From contig NC_135245.1 of assembly GCF_947623445.1 (NCBI RefSeq), forward strand, positions 3,293,501 through 3,357,500: a stretch of 64,000 nucleotides of DNA, read 5' to 3'. Both the position numbers and the translations under genes were made by a program. Source of the DNA: Clavelina lepadiformis (lineage: Eukaryota; Chordata; Ascidiacea; Aplousobranchia; Clavelinidae). The notes under the pieces are model-generated. The model ran no database searches and was not told the origin of the DNA. It saw only the letters and a list, made by a program, of their open reading frames with translations. Of the stretch, positions 1-12,246 are shown piece by piece. Numbering within the stretch: the first letter of the stretch is position 1; the number at the start of each line of letters is the position of its first letter.

Positions 1-2
1 GC

Positions 3-329
3 ATTTCTGAACAGTTAATTGAACTGCAAAGTCGACAGATGTGGAGAGACAAGTTGAAAATTGTTTCTCTGACTCAATTTTGGGCGATCAATGTTCTATC
101 GAAGGAACCTAACCTTTCTGACCTCTACAAACAAGCAGCAATAGCTCTTTTGCCTTTACCGACTACAAGTACATACTTGTGTGAAGCAGGATTTTCAACC
201 TTAGCTATGCTTAAAACCAAGTGCCGGAACCAGCTTCAACCGGAAGATGATATCAGGTGTGCATTAACGACCATAATTCCTGATTTCGACAAACTTTTGA
301 AGCAAGTTCAGAGACAAGGTTCTCATTGA
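3..329 (+). mobile_element. hAT transposase, C-terminal fragment (ZBED5/SCAND3-like)
   Basis: The reading frame is open from base 3, so the true start lies left of the window, and it ends in TGA at 327-329. The residues resemble the hAT C-terminal dimerisation domain (hATC) of ZBED5/FAM200/SCAND3-type proteins: a stretch with PLPTTSTYLCEAGFS, then KTKCRNQL and a short acidic region before the stop. In this family the domain mediates transposase dimerisation. No catalytic part is visible here. It could be the end of an intact transposase or of a domesticated gene; the left neighbour is needed to decide. It runs convergent to sulfotransferase A. Confidence 0.75.
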
Positions 330-566
330 GATAGGTTGAGCAAAGGTCGTAATTTTCAAGGTTCTCACTGAGATTTATAGTGCATATATGCCCAATAAAC
401 AAACCGCTTCTGCTTTTTTATCTCACTTTTTTAGTGTAGAACTAACTTATTTTTTATTCTTATTACCTGAGTCCGCGAATACTTGTGCTAATAGGAAAAT
501 AGTCCGTGGGCTAAAAAGGTTGAGAAACACTGGTCTAAAGTCTAAACTCTTGATTTCTAAAAAGCA
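330..566. other. Convergent spacer between the hAT fragment and sulfotransferase A
   Basis: No gene is visible. On the minus strand an AATAAA hexamer lies at 453-458, about 110 bases past the stop of sulfotransferase A, and is a plausible polyadenylation signal. A short open frame at 388-582 shows no similarity I recognise. Confidence 0.4.
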
Positions 567-2271
567 CTACTCTAGCTCGTAAGTGAATTTCAGGTTTGTA
601 TCACCGAGAACTTCTTTCACATTCTTGTCGATCAATTCCGATTGAGCCACAGTCAAATAATTTTTCCAATCTCCCACTAAACCTACAAAGCCAAGATGTT
701 GGAAAATATATGTAAGTGACAGATTTATGTTGTAAGTAATAATTTTTTAATGGCATGTGATATAACCTTTCCGAAACATTTTTATGTCGCCATCTCTTTT
801 ATCTTCATCTCTGATTTTTTTCATGAAATCCAAACTTGTTTTCTCTGCTATCAAGTCTACATCCTCATCATTTAAATCCACATTCAAAAATTGTGCAACT
901 TTTTTTATTCCCTCTTTTCTATCCTTGTTTTAGAACATAATATAAAAGCTGAAGAGTGAAAATTATAACAAATATAAACTGTCACATTCTTTGGTAACAT
1001 AATTGCCTTTCTTACTTTTTTCAAGTCTTCATAGTAAACAAACAGAACATTGTTGTCGTTTTGATGGGGATACCATTCTTTTAGATGTTCCAAATATCCT
1101 TCATCTTTCTTAGCAAAAAGTTTGTGCTCTCCTAACCCAAAATAAAAGCCTTAAACCAAACAAAAAGGTTCAATTCTTTTAAAATAACTAACATACCACA
1201 GAAGCAAACCTGCTATATATGCATCAAAAAATGTCTTTTTAACAGGAGTGTACATGTCCCTGTATGGTTGCAAATCAGCAAAAGGGTGAGTTCTGCTGAA
1301 GTGATACCAGGAAACTGCCTGGTCTTTAGGATTCCTTATCATATAGATCACCTACAGTAAATGTGCACGATAAGATGGCATAACAAGAACCGAATATCTT
1401 ATTATTGTGATTTCAAACAACTAAATTGACCTTTGCTCCAATTTTTCTCAATTTCTTGAAATTGATCAAAGGAGCTGGTAAATGAGTTCCCATCACCTTT
1501 TGTGGGATGTTCAGCTTTTCCAAAACCTCATATTTGGATGCTTCAAAAAAATAAAAGGCGAATCACCAATTATTATTATACATATGACAAATACATTTTG
1601 CTGACCTTTGGAACCTGGTTTATTTTAAAGCATCTTGCAAGCCAAGAGTTAAGGAAACTTTGGTTTACATTTACAATCTGCAGGTTACATTGCTTGATAT
1701 GTTACGTCACTATCCACTTGTTTGTTTATAAGTGCTTGTTGAATGCGAACGGTTTGAATCTGGAAAGTTCCGTTCTTATTAATTAGACATTCTCTATCCA
1801 GTATTCACCTGGTCCAAATTCCAAATAAGCAAAGAAAAAATTAACATCATTTGTCTTTTCCAACATCTTGTCGTCATGGCAATAGAGTATATACCGAGCT
1901 AATTCCCGCATCCAAGTTGTACCTGCAGTGGCATAAATGAAAGCTTAATTTTATAAATTAAACTTTTCAGTTTTTAAGAATTTCTTCTTCACATCACTGG
2001 GTACACAGTACAATGCAGTAGTAAAACTTCTACCTGTTTTTGCATATGACGCAACAATGACGTCGCCTTTATTGGGATTCCATTGATCGTAAGCAAACTG
2101 TGCCGTAGCGGGTTCGAATCCTGGAAAGAATTGATAACCGTTCCATTCTTTTTGAGTAACGTCGTCTCTCCAGGCTTTCTGCATATATCTCTTAAACTCA
2201 GCTGAGTATTTTTGCTGATCTTCCACAGATAAATACTTCAATGCTGGTCCGTATGCAAATGTGAAATCCAT
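567..2271 (-). CDS. Cytosolic sulfotransferase, copy A
   Basis: A PAPS-dependent cytosolic sulfotransferase that transfers sulfate to hydroxyl or amine groups of small molecules; the substrate cannot be read from sequence. Seven coding exons in transcript order: 2271-2034, 1922-1809, 1540-1431, 1351-1210, 1131-1016, 923-767, 682-567. Junction phases are 1,1,0,1,0,1, giving about 330 residues. Seen: 5'-phosphosulfate loop YAKTGTTW split across exons 1/2, the His-containing THLPAPL segment expected to hold the catalytic base, the 3'-phosphate site RNPKDQAVSWYHF, and the C-terminal RKG/GDWKNYLT region. KNYLTVAQSE fits the family dimer motif KxxxTVxxxE exactly. The usual Pro of the phosphosulfate loop is Ala. 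The ATG at 2271 is the only in-frame Met at this end. No break was found. It resembles pseudogene C most in exon lengths and C-terminus. Confidence 0.9.
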
Positions 2272-2928
2272 CACTTGAAATCAGTTCATACATATATTAA
2301 ACGTAATGGGCCAGGTAGTATCAAGTTCTGTGACATAATAATCGACCCGTTAGACGTTCATTGGTTCCTTGTAGAAGCCTTAGGCAGAAAGCAAGCGCTT
2401 TGCTGCGTCACGAAACGATCTGTTAGCTTTCTCGCGATCTTCTTTTTGTGCAGGTCAAGGAGCATATCGGTTGGTATGGCCCCTTAACTTAAGTAAGGCA
2501 TAAAAATTTGTTACGCAGACTGTGATTTCGTTACAGCATCATTTGGGTAGGCTTGGAGCCCGAGAGCAGAAAGGGCGGTGACGAAGGTCCGCAAATTTTC
2601 TCCCAGCTAAATAAATAACTGTTGGCGAGCAAAATCTCGAGTAGATGAACTCACAGTCACTTCCTTAGTTCTTATGTCTTCGAATGACATATCATGCAAA
2701 AAAATGTCTCCCATCTTTCATGTCGAACTTCAAGGTAACAGGTAAGCTGCAAATTAGTGAATGTTTCTTGATAGCTTCGGAAGCTTGTACACTAGCGCAA
2801 TACGAATCAAATTCTTTAATAAAATATCAAAAATCCGTGCCAATCTCACACGTAGGCGGTGCAAAACCGAAGTTCATCTTCAAAAAAGATTCAAAAGTAT
2901 GCAAGAAATAAAAAAGTTTGGTCGTCAC
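2272..2928. other. Spacer upstream of sulfotransferase A
   Basis: No gene recognised. It presumably holds the promoter of sulfotransferase A, but I see no clear TATA box. Small open frames at 2275-2487 and 2684-2911 have no recognisable similarity. Confidence 0.3.
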
Positions 2929-3719
2929 TAGGGTTAGTTCGGATATCAATAATTTTTACTATCCGGATAACGGATATATCCGTATATTTGGAATTTATCT
3001 AACCGGTTAACCGGATAATAACTGCTAAGTGAGACAATCGATTTCACGAGGTTTGCATGAAAAATGGATTGTAAAATCATTACGCAGTTTTATTGTAGAT
3101 CTACGTACACGCGCAGTACGAGCGAATACGAGAAAAATCACGCAAATTTAATGTTCACTGCTTCTGCAACGCCCTCCTTATAAAGCACAATGCATCAATT
3201 GTAGAATCCTGTAGACGGGACCGGAGTTTTGTAACAAAGAGTCCACATGCACTGAATGCTCTTTCTGCTTCCACAGAAGTGGGCTGAATACTGGAACTGG
3301 ATTATCACTTTTGAGACGTTTAAATTCCATCTCTTAAATTTAGTCACTTCAAACTAGATTGTAGTCAAAGCTTTTCAACTGACACTTCACAGACTTTACC
3401 TTGCCATGAGAATGCAGTCTTCTATTAAAAGAATCATTCATTATGCTTTCTTTGTGACGTGATAGTAAACTTCACTCGTGCATTTTAGGAGTACCGTAGT
3501 TGAAAGTATAAGACAATAGAAGTGTGAACAAAGGTTTAATTGCGCTCAGCGGGAGTCAGCCTCTACGTAACAAAGAATGTTCAAACTTACTAAAAAGTGT
3601 AAAACGCATTAGCAACGATACTCTTTTAGCCGGTTAACCGGCAGAATTATATCCGGATATCAGATAGGAAAAAAACCTGCGGTTAATCGGTTAACCGTTA
3701 TCCGGATAATCCAACCCTA
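2929..3719. mobile_element. Non-autonomous hAT element with 8-bp target duplication
   Basis: The element starts TAGGGTTAG and ends with the inverse CCAACCCTA. It is flanked by the perfect direct repeat GTCGTCAC (2921-2928 and 3720-3727). Sub-terminal regions are rich in ATCCGGATA and GGTTAACCGG palindromic words. Size 791 bp; no full transposase. Terminal inverted repeats plus an 8-bp duplication are the hAT hallmark. Confidence 0.85.
3155..3301 (-). pseudogene. Remnant of a hAT transposase dimerisation domain inside the element
   Basis: A minus-strand frame inside the 2929-3719 element reads QPTSVEAERAFSACG, then LFVTKLRSRL, then a LCFIRRAL segment, and ends in TGA at 3155-3157. This matches the conserved start of the hATC domain of BED-type hAT transposases (a ...E+.FS..G....K.RS.L... 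pattern). The rest of the transposase is missing, so it is a deletion derivative of an autonomous element. Confidence 0.65.
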
Positions 3720-4269
3720 GTCGTCACTCGCTGTGTCAACAATCCTGGCAATCAGAGTCCTGCCATGCTCGCCAGTTTGCGATGGTTTCTACTTAGCTCA
3801 GGGTTGGTTCTTCTGCCAGAGACCCGAGTTAAACATTCAGAACATACGTATATAAATTTGTATTATGTTCCAAATAAAAAGGTTATAAACAAGAGCAGAT
3901 CAGCGACCTCTGTCCTCTGCTCACTCAGACACTCACAGCACCGGTAACTGGAATGATCAATGATCGTCATACCAAGAAAGCAACAGCTAGATTCACGTTG
4001 AATTGGGCGGAAGCGTCGCACGGGGCGCTAGTGATTTTTTTGCTACAATAAGTACTTATTACAGCTTGATTTGTTACAAATAGCAGACAAATGGCATCAT
4101 AACACTGATTTTTATTTTTATTTTTTTCTACGAGTCATTGCAAGTAAAAACGTTTCGTTTGTTTAATGTGTTCATCAAAACATTATTATTTGCATTAGGC
4201 TATGTTGAAAGAATGTGAGAGGCAAAATTATTTCAAATCAAGCAATAAATCACATGGCAGTAGTTTGCA
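3720..4269. other. Spacer, 3' flank of sulfotransferase B
   Basis: No gene is visible. On the minus strand an AATAAA hexamer at about 4111-4116 lies some 155 bases past the stop of sulfotransferase B and may be its polyadenylation signal. Confidence 0.3.
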
Positions 4270-5909
4270 TCACAAATTGCATCTAGTTTTGTCCAGATCA
4301 TAAACAAATTTGAGATTTGTATTGCCGAGAATTTTCTGTACTTTTTCGTCGATCAACTTCGACTGCTCTAAAGTTAAATAATTTTTCCATTCTCCTACAG
4401 CTCCTATAAAAATTCAAATGATTAAAAATGTGAGATTTCTTTAATTGAAAAATACAACCCTGAAAAAAAAACCTTACAAACCTTTTCGAAAAATCTTAAA
4501 TACGCGAACTTTTTGCGTTTGAATGTTTTGCCTTTGTCGAGTTGATTCCTTCATTGAGTTGAAACTAGTTTTTTCTGCGATCATTTCCACGTCTTCATCG
4601 CTTAAAGTGACATCCAAGAATTTCGCAACTTTTCTGATTCCTTGATTTATATCCTGTTTAAAATAGAAGCAAGATATAAATCACTTTCAAAACTTTCAAA
4701 TAATGGCTGTTTTTGAACAATCCTGACATATACGAGGTCCATTGCTCGTACCTTTTTAAGGTCTTCATAGAAAGCAAATAAAACGTTGCTGTCGTTTTGG
4801 TGGGGATACCATTCTTTGAGATGTTCCAAATATCCTTCACCTTTCTTAGCAAAAAGTTTATGTTCACCTATGTGTAAAGATATGTTCAGATAAAAAAGTT
4901 TAGCTTTTGGTTTTGCTTCACAGAAATTGTCTTCCAGGACATAACATTGCAAACCTGCAAAATAGGAATCAAAAAATTTCTTCTTATCAGCAGTGTACAT
5001 ATCCTTGTATGATGGCAAACCAGCATAAGGTTGAGTTTTGCTGAAGTGATACCAGGAAACTGCTTGATCTTTCGGGTTTCTCATCATATAAATAATCTAT
5101 ATGAAAAATGTTTTGTTGTAAGTGTAGCCGGTTTAAACTCTTCAATGTACATCGAACAGTGTTAAGAGAAATGTGAAGGTTTTGATTCTATTTTATTGTA
5201 AGTGTGACGTCATTGTAGTGTAATGACTGTAATGAGATGATGTGATAATGTGATGTGTGAAAAATGATGAGAACGCTTTCATACAAACCTTCGCTCCCTT
5301 TTCTTCATATTTCTTAAAGTTGATCAAAGGAGCCGGTAAATGAGTTGCCAAAACGTTTCGTGAAAAGTTGAGTTTTTTTAAAACGTCGTATTTTGATTCT
5401 GTACCCAAGTTACAAAAGAAATTTTAACGAACTGATCCTGTGTGTTTCAAAGCTGTTGCTTAACTTTACCTTGCCCAAATGACAGAAATGAAAAAAGAAA
5501 CATGGTGGCTTTTGCTTTTTCTAACAATTCTTTATCATGGCAATAAAGTATATGACGAACCAACTCTCTCATCCAAATGGTTCCTGCGGTTTGAAACCCT
5601 TGTTTAGTGAACACAAACTTGTGTTGTAGCACAACACGTCACAACGTCGCCACTCATATAACCGATACCTGTTTTTGGGTATGACGCAACAATGACATCG
5701 CCTTTATTTGGATTCCATTGATTGTAAGCAAATTGAGCTGTAACAGGTTCGAATGCAGGAAGGAAGTAATATCCTTTCCATTCTTTTTGAGTAGCGTCCT
5801 CTTTCCAGGCTTTCTGCAAATATTTCTTAAACTCCACTGAGTATTTTTGCTGATCTTCCTCAGATAAATACGACAATGCTGGTCCGTATGCAAATGTAAA
5901 ATCCATCAT
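4270..5909 (-). CDS. Cytosolic sulfotransferase, copy B
   Basis: PAPS-dependent sulfotransferase. Exons in transcript order: 5909-5669, 5583-5470, 5398-5289, 5096-4955, 4867-4752, 4653-4482, 4403-4270, giving about 342 residues with the same phases as copy A. Seen: YPKTGTIW phosphosulfate loop with the standard Pro, THLPAPL, RNPKDQAVSWYHF, and GEWKNYLT near the end. Exon 6 is 172 bases and exon 7 is 134, longer than in A (157 and 116), so the C-terminus extends to KTRCNL as in copy D. The dimer motif is degenerate (KNYLTLEQSK). The start has two consecutive Met codons, preceded by TTATAAGAA. No break was seen. Closest in form to copy D. Confidence 0.9.
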
Positions 5910-8574
5910 TTCTTATAACTTCATTGAACAAACCATGCACCAAATCCTTGAAACACATTTAACTTGCCTGGGACTGTATACAGCACCTTTCTCACGAGTT
6001 TGTTCAGAACGAATTGGTCTAGAAATAACTCATGCGTAGACCAACTCCTATCAAATATTCTCTCGTTAAAGGAAAGCAAACAACCACATGTACGACACGG
6101 ATGAGTGGAGCGACGGTTCGTGTGTTGTTTGCACGATATTGGTCCAACAAGTTTTCATCACTTTACCAAACGACTCTACTGTATACGTATACATCAAATG
6201 CTGTTATTTTGAAAAGATTAAAACAAATCAAGGATCTTCCATGAAAACCATTGATCAGAATTAATGGCAGCAAATATGATTTAAAAAAACTTTTTTCGTA
6301 AATGCAATTCACTTCAAAATCCTTCTTTTGTTTGGTTATTTCTCACATGTATAAGGTTTAAAGAGCACGGGATCAGGACAAGGCTATATTAACTTATGCC
6401 AAAAATTCAAGTGTAACGTGACGACGAAGTACTAAAAGTTACATGTTCATTTGAACAGCTCAGCTAACGTCTTTTCGCAATACTTTTGTTTTTCTGTCTG
6501 TTTAACACAAACATTTATGAGGCAACGACGGTAGCCTGGATGCCATATTATGACGAAAGATGACATGACATAACGTTCTTGATATCAATCTTTCAGTGAT
6601 TTGTTATTTTCAGGAAACTTTCACCCTACATCTTGCTTACAACTCGTTGCGGTTGTTTGGAAAATCACCCAGGTAGCTCAAAAAGAAAAGAACATTTAAG
6701 CCAAACTTGGGTACTTAATTTTGAAACACTGGTACACCTTCACTCTCTTTACATAACTAGCCTATACCTTATAGTTGTCTGCCTACATTTTGCCAAGAAA
6801 TCCCTTTATCGCTGGCACAAAAACATCTCCAAGCAGTAGCCTCATCTTTATATAGGCGAAGCAAATAGTGTTACAGCCTAGCTACAAGTTATATCATGTC
6901 GCTCAGAGCGCATAAACTCAGCTTTTGACTTGGACACTTTTCTCTAGACATGTCATTGAGGGTAATAACAACCATTTTTTAAGCAATCTATAACAGTAGG
7001 GGAAAGTCACCCATGATGACACCAATTGACTGTACAGAGCAACATTTCTGCGTCCAACTTTTAACTTACTTTTAACCAGTTTTTGACTTTGTGATAATAA
7101 GGGGATATTATAGTATACAAATCGATTAGAATATAGAATTAATATTTTCAGACGTCTACTTTACGAAACATGACGTCAATGATAGATAGCATTGCGTACC
7201 GATATCTTTCTGTTTTCCGTTTTAAGTCGTGACATAAATATCGCGCGTGTCTATCTTGCGTGAGTTATGCACAGCTGTTCAATGCATTCATTCTACTAAG
7301 ATCAACTCTATAACATGGACATCTTTATGCTGTTGCTGTGCCAATGTTTTGTCGAAATGTAATTGCTCAAAGAATCTTCAATATAATCAGTATATACAGT
7401 TGTCATTCCTGTGTGATCATTGCTGAAGTCTATTAAAGTTCAGTGTTAAGATAGACAACATTATTGTCATCTTCACAAGTTAACAAGGACTTTGGTTCTG
7501 TAATATAGCAGTGGAAAACAAGTGATTATAATATTGATCACAGCTAATTGAAGCCAGTCATCAGACAATAACCCGTCAAGGTGAACAATTAAATCTGTGG
7601 GTGAGAAAAGCAGACAACGACCTCATGAGACTCATATATTATCACCCGCAATAAGCATTTCAACAAGTACTTATTGTAGTGAAGTGGGTTAACCTCTCAA
7701 GTTCAGGTGCCATATACCCATTTTCCATTACAACTTCAAATGTATCACATGATAAACCACAAAGTATTTTTAATCCAAGTCGATTTTCACCTTTTTAATT
7801 TTTTTTAATAGTAATTAGTTTAGTTTTTTAATAACTAAATTCGACGTTCTGTATCTATTGTTTACGACCTAACTGCATTCTTATCCTTTCCAATGGACTT
7901 TGTAACTTAACCTTTGGTATAATACGCAATAATAGCAGACGCCGTTCACGGATCAGTGAATTTAATATGTTATTAGATATATGTATTTCGCCTAACGGTA
8001 AAATAGTTTCTTTTAATTTAATCAGAAATAGGTTTGTAGACAGTAGTCCTTACTTTCTTACATGTATTGAAGTATCACGGCAAACACAGACTCAGAATCT
8101 ATAAGTACACAAGTGTAAAGCAGATCAACCGGTAATTAGCTCATCAAGCCCGGTAAAACACAAAGTGAGGTGGAAACAGAATAATTTTGACGTCATGCTA
8201 TAACAACGAATATATCAACAAGTATCAGCATCGAACAACTCGTGCATCGCATTTTTTTAAGTGTATAAAAACGTTGGATTACATATTTACATTAAATAAA
8301 CGCGCTAATGCTGTTAAAAATAATAATTAGTGAAAATTATACGGTAGGTGTGACAAAGCCACCACTAGATTGCTGATAAATCTGCATTTTACCGACTATT
8401 TTACTTATTCGTACTGGTATATGCCACAAACTGCTTGATTGAGAAATAAAGTTGATTTCAAAATAATTGACTTGAAATGTTTCGTTTAAAAATAGTAGTC
8501 TAATACCTAAACCAATATAGTAGGCTATATAAGATTTTTTTCATCACAAAAATTTCAGCGATTCAAATTTCAAT
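5910..8574. other. Spacer between sulfotransferases B and C
   Basis: About 2.7 kb with no gene I recognise. It contains one copy of the R1 repeat (7200-7760) and otherwise unique AT-rich sequence. Two TGACGTCA octamers lie at 7171-7178 and 8188-8195. Confidence 0.4.
7200..7760 (+). repeat. R1 dispersed repeat, copy 1
   Basis: This stretch recurs in inverse orientation at 24515-25475 and in direct orientation at 25840-26178. A marker shared by all three is CTTCAATATAATCAG (CTTCAATATAATCAG at 7377-7391; G-to-C and similar changes around it in the others). No coding capacity or clear termini are visible, so the class is unknown; a MITE or SINE-like element is possible. Confidence 0.6.
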
Positions 8575-9360
8575 TTAATGTTGCCCCAATTCATAAGTGA
8601 AGCTCAGGTTTGTATCAATGAGGATTTCTTTCACTTTCTTGTCGATCAAATCCGACCGAGCGACTGTCAAATAATTTTTCCAATCTCCCACTAAGCCTAC
8701 AAGATCAAGACCTGGTAAGAAACGTGAGTTAAAGGTTTATTTTGTAAGGAATTTAACGTAAAGTTCAGTAATAAACATGAAATATAACCTTTCCGACACA
8801 ACTTTATGTCGCCATCTCTTCTATCTTCATCTCTTGTTTTTTTCACCAAATCCAAACTTGTTTTCTCTGTTATCAAGTCTACATCTTCATCATTTAAATC
8901 CACATCCAAGAATTCTGCAACTTTTTTATTCCCTCTTTTCTATCCTTGTTGTAGAACATAAAATATATGTCGAATAGCGAGATAGTAAAAAATTTCGCAA
9001 TCATGCTGACATTTTGTTCTCGTTGCTCATAGCCATTGCTTTTCTTGCCTTTTTGAGATCTTCGTAATAAAGAGAAAAAAAACGTTGCTGTCGTTTTGAT
9101 GGGAATACCACTTCTTGAAATGTTTCAAATATCTTTCACCTTTTTTTGCCAAAAGACTATGCTCTCCTATTTTATAAATAAAATTTTTAGTAATATACGA
9201 CCAGTAATATAGACCAATCATTCAGATATAACTAAAATACTGACCTGCTAGGTATGCATTAAGAAACTGTTTTTCATCAGCTGTGTACATGTCCTTGTAT
9301 GGTTGAAAAGCAGCAAAAGGTTGAGTTTTCCTGGTCTTTAGGATTTCTTATCATATAGAT

Positions 9361-9658
9361 AGGGGGTGTTTAAATGGCGGATCTCGATCCGGATCCGGAT
9401 CTTTTCAACTTTTTGTCTGGATCTTCCAATGTAATCTTGAAACAATCTTGCAGCTATAGCACACTTCACTTTGGAATTTTACAAAGTTATAAATATATTG
9501 TAGGGCTGTAGGCCCTACAATGTAGGGTACATTTACATAAATAAAGCACCATTAAAATTAAAGCATGTCCAATACGTTTACTATTCGTATTTAGTGGATC
9601 ATTTTGTTGTCAGGTTTGTTTGTGGTGGATCATGCCAAAAATAATTTGAACACCCCTG
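9361..9658. mobile_element. hAT-type MITE inside exon 4 of pseudogene C
   Basis: The left end begins AGGGGGTGTTTAAAT and the right end is TTTGAACACCCCTG, an imperfect inverted repeat. The element is flanked by ATATAGAT on both sides (9353-9360 and 9659-9666), a perfect 8-bp target duplication made from exon 4 codons. Size 298 bp, with no coding capacity. An internal GTAGGGCTGTAGGCCCTAC inverted repeat is present. Confidence 0.85.
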
Positions 9659-9675
9659 ATATAGATCATCTAGCC

Positions 9676-9993
9676 CAGCGTGGTCCAACTTCTTTTCATC
9701 GCGGGCCAAAATCAGAAAATTTTTTATCTTGCGGGCCAATGTTTTTAAATTAGAACTGAAGAACAATGTGACATTGATATTAGAACTGAAAAAAGTTCTC
9801 TTTTTTATTAAAACTGAAATTAGAATAGTACAAAACTTAGCTGATAAAATTTAAATGCTGATCAATGTGACATCTGCGGTCGAGGTTCTTCCTCAACAAT
9901 AGCGACTATCAAAGCTGACAATCAGTTCGCGGGCCAAAAAATCGGTGCTCGCGGGCCAACTTTGGCCCGCGGGCCTGCAGTTGGACCACGCTG
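9676..9993. mobile_element. hAT-type MITE, GCGGGCC family, copy 1
   Basis: Termini are CAGCGTGGTCCAAC and GTTGGACCACGCTG, a perfect inverted repeat. It is flanked by ATCTAGCC (9668-9675 and 9994-10001), a perfect 8-bp duplication that includes the splice acceptor of exon 4 of pseudogene C. Internal GCGGGCC words recur near both ends. Size 318 bp. The same family is at 12247-12502. Confidence 0.92.
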
Positions 9994-11372
9994 ATCTAGC
10001 CTATAGCAAATGTGTTAAACAATCTCATGGAGTCACCAGGGTTGAATATCTTATTATTGTGATTTCAAACAACTAAATTAACCTTTGCTTCTGTTTCTTT
10101 AAATTTTTTGGAATTGATCAAAGGAGCCGGTAAATGAGTTCCCATCACCTTTTATAGGATGTTCAGATTTTCCAAAACCTCATATTTAGATGCTTTCAAA
10201 AAATAAAAACCGAATCACCAACTATGCAGTATACATTTTGCCTGCATCGTTTGCGAGGACAAAATGCTTCGCAAGGTCTAGGATTAACTACTTATTTTTT
10301 CATGGAATAATGATTTTGTCTACTGCCCTACACTGATGTGGGCGTCTAAAGGTATCTTGTTACGCCCTATGGGTATAATACGTCTCTGACTGATATGATG
10401 ACTTTGTTTGCCCTTGTCTGGCTTTCAACTATAACTTATAACACATAAATACTTATATAAACTAAGCTTACACAACATACTGTAAACAAAAAGCATTTTA
10501 AGAAAAAATTATATTAATCGTTTATTAATTTTAGCCTATAAAAGTTTCGAGCAAACCAACAAAGCTGCGAAAACCCAGGTCTACAACTCACATGCTACTG
10601 TTTTGTCTTCTACGCCACTATATCTACAGTCACGGCAGATTGCTGGCAACTTACAGTTGCAAATTTTCAGCGTTGTGAATCAGACACGCTACTTAGGTCA
10701 ATTACCTGGTCCATATTCCAAATAACCATAAAAAAATTACCCTTTTCTGTCTTTTTCAACATCTCATCATCATGGCAATAATGTTTATATCAAGCTAGCT
10801 CTCTCATCCAAGTTGTACCTGCAGTTGAATAAATGAGACCTTAATTTTGTAAATAAAATTTTTACCTTTAGAAATCACCCACTTTCAACTATTGCAACAT
10901 CAGTCTCTCAATTGTAACATTTGTACATGTTTTCGCATATGACGCAACAATAACATCACCTTTACAAGGATTCCATTGATTGCAAGCAAACTGAGCAGTA
11001 GCTGGTTCGAACCCTGGAACTAAATGATATTGATATCCCTTCCATTCTTTCTCAGCAGCAGCCTCTCCTTCCAAGGCTTTCTGCAAATATTTCTTAAACT
11101 CAGCTGAGTATTTTTGTTGATTTGCTTCAGATAAACACGACAATGCTGATCCGTATGCAAACGTGACATCCATTGTTCAAAATTACGGCATATATTGTAT
11201 ATTCAACGTAATCGACAAAGAGGAGTTATCAGTTCTGTTATGTAATTGTCGACACGGTTTTTGGTATAGGCCTACAGTAGACATCACATAAAACGGATGC
11301 GTATTCACCGGATTGCGGATGGTGAAAAGTCTGGACCGAACGGTGCATTTTTAACCTTGTTGCTTCTTTTAA

Positions 11373-11812
11373 GGTGGCGTCAAACACCAAAAAATGCCAT
11401 AAAATCTTTGTTTGTTTTATTATACAGTAAATTTACTAAAAGACTGATTACTCGAAAAATCCTCCACGGGGCTCTCTGAAACTTTGCATGTCAATTTAGT
11501 ATGCTTTGAACTACCATTCGATAAAATGCCATCATAAAACCATGATTCAAACTTTTTTTACAGAGGCGCAAAATAAACACTAGAATTTTTGGTCTAAAAA
11601 AACCCAATTTTAGCTAGTTTCATGCTAATTTTTAGCATAATTCTGCACGCGACCTGGGACATTGAAGCACGCCAACTGCTAGGGTAATTCCCAGGCTAGA
11701 AAACAACACCAACCATGCTGCATTCTGATTGGTCTAAACATGTTTTTTAAAGCCATACGTAGAACGTGCAACAAATTCATAAAGATCTTAGTTTTAGGTG
11801 TTTGACACCTCC
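11373..11812. mobile_element. TTAA-flanked MITE
   Basis: Left end GGTGGCGTCAAACACC and right end GGTGTTTGACACCTCC are inverse copies with two mismatches. TTAA lies immediately outside both ends (11369-11372 and 11813-11816). TTAA duplications are typical of piggyBac-type insertion, but the termini lack the usual piggyBac C-rich start, so the superfamily is unsure. Size 440 bp, no transposase. Confidence 0.7.
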
Positions 11813-12246
11813 TTAATCTAATTGTCTCGTTTAGTATGACGTCACATAACCTTTACGCCTATTTGAAAGTGTTGAATTTTCCTAATTTTCTTTTTGAACG
11901 ACACAGATTTGGAAATAACTGCTTCAAGCCTACCAACAAAAATTATTGAAAATGTTTTTTGCTGGGGCATACTTCCTGACAACTGTTCCCTGATTTAAGG
12001 TCCACTTGTTTATAAAATCTCCTCTCACTTTCAGAAAATAAAGGCGAGTTAACCAGAAAATTCACTCTTCAGTTTCTTATGAAACATGACAGTTATTAAC
12101 AAATACTCCTGTGGGGGTTCAGCACTGACATCCGGTACTGTGTAGCTTAGGCCTGCTATGTTGTTTCGTATTGTATCGTTCATTTTTTGCCATTGAATGT
12201 AGGGTGGGGGGAAATGGTGCTAACTTTGTTACAGCATGATACAGCT

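Larger units (their letters stand above)
8575..11173 (-). pseudogene. Sulfotransferase pseudogene, copy C
   Basis: All seven exons are recognisable: 11173-10927, 10818-10706, 10192-10083, about 9669-9245 (interrupted), about 9171-9054, 8944-8789, 8696-8575. Disabling changes seen: TGA at 10790-10792 in exon 2, where A and D have Arg; a 1-base loss in exon 2 (113 bp, not 114); TAA at 10152-10154 in exon 3; two hAT-type insertions at the start of exon 4; a 23-base deletion in exon 4 removing the end of the 3'-phosphate site (VSWYHF region); a net 2-base gain and a GC donor in exon 5; a 1-base loss in exon 6 (156 bp, not 157). The Gly of the phosphosulfate loop would be Cys. The exon 6/7 sizes and C-terminus show that it is a sister of copy A. 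Confidence 0.92.

Noticed and set aside
2105..2125. tRNA-like B-box word (GGTTCGAATCC) on the plus strand
   Set aside because: It is the complement of codons for GFEPAT in exon 1 of sulfotransferase A and recurs in other copies; no cloverleaf around it.
5654..5893. 79-codon minus-strand frames recurring at each SULT start (also 15576-15818, 22478-22717, 27695-27934)
   Set aside because: They are out-of-frame shadows of exon 1, which is the true conserved frame.
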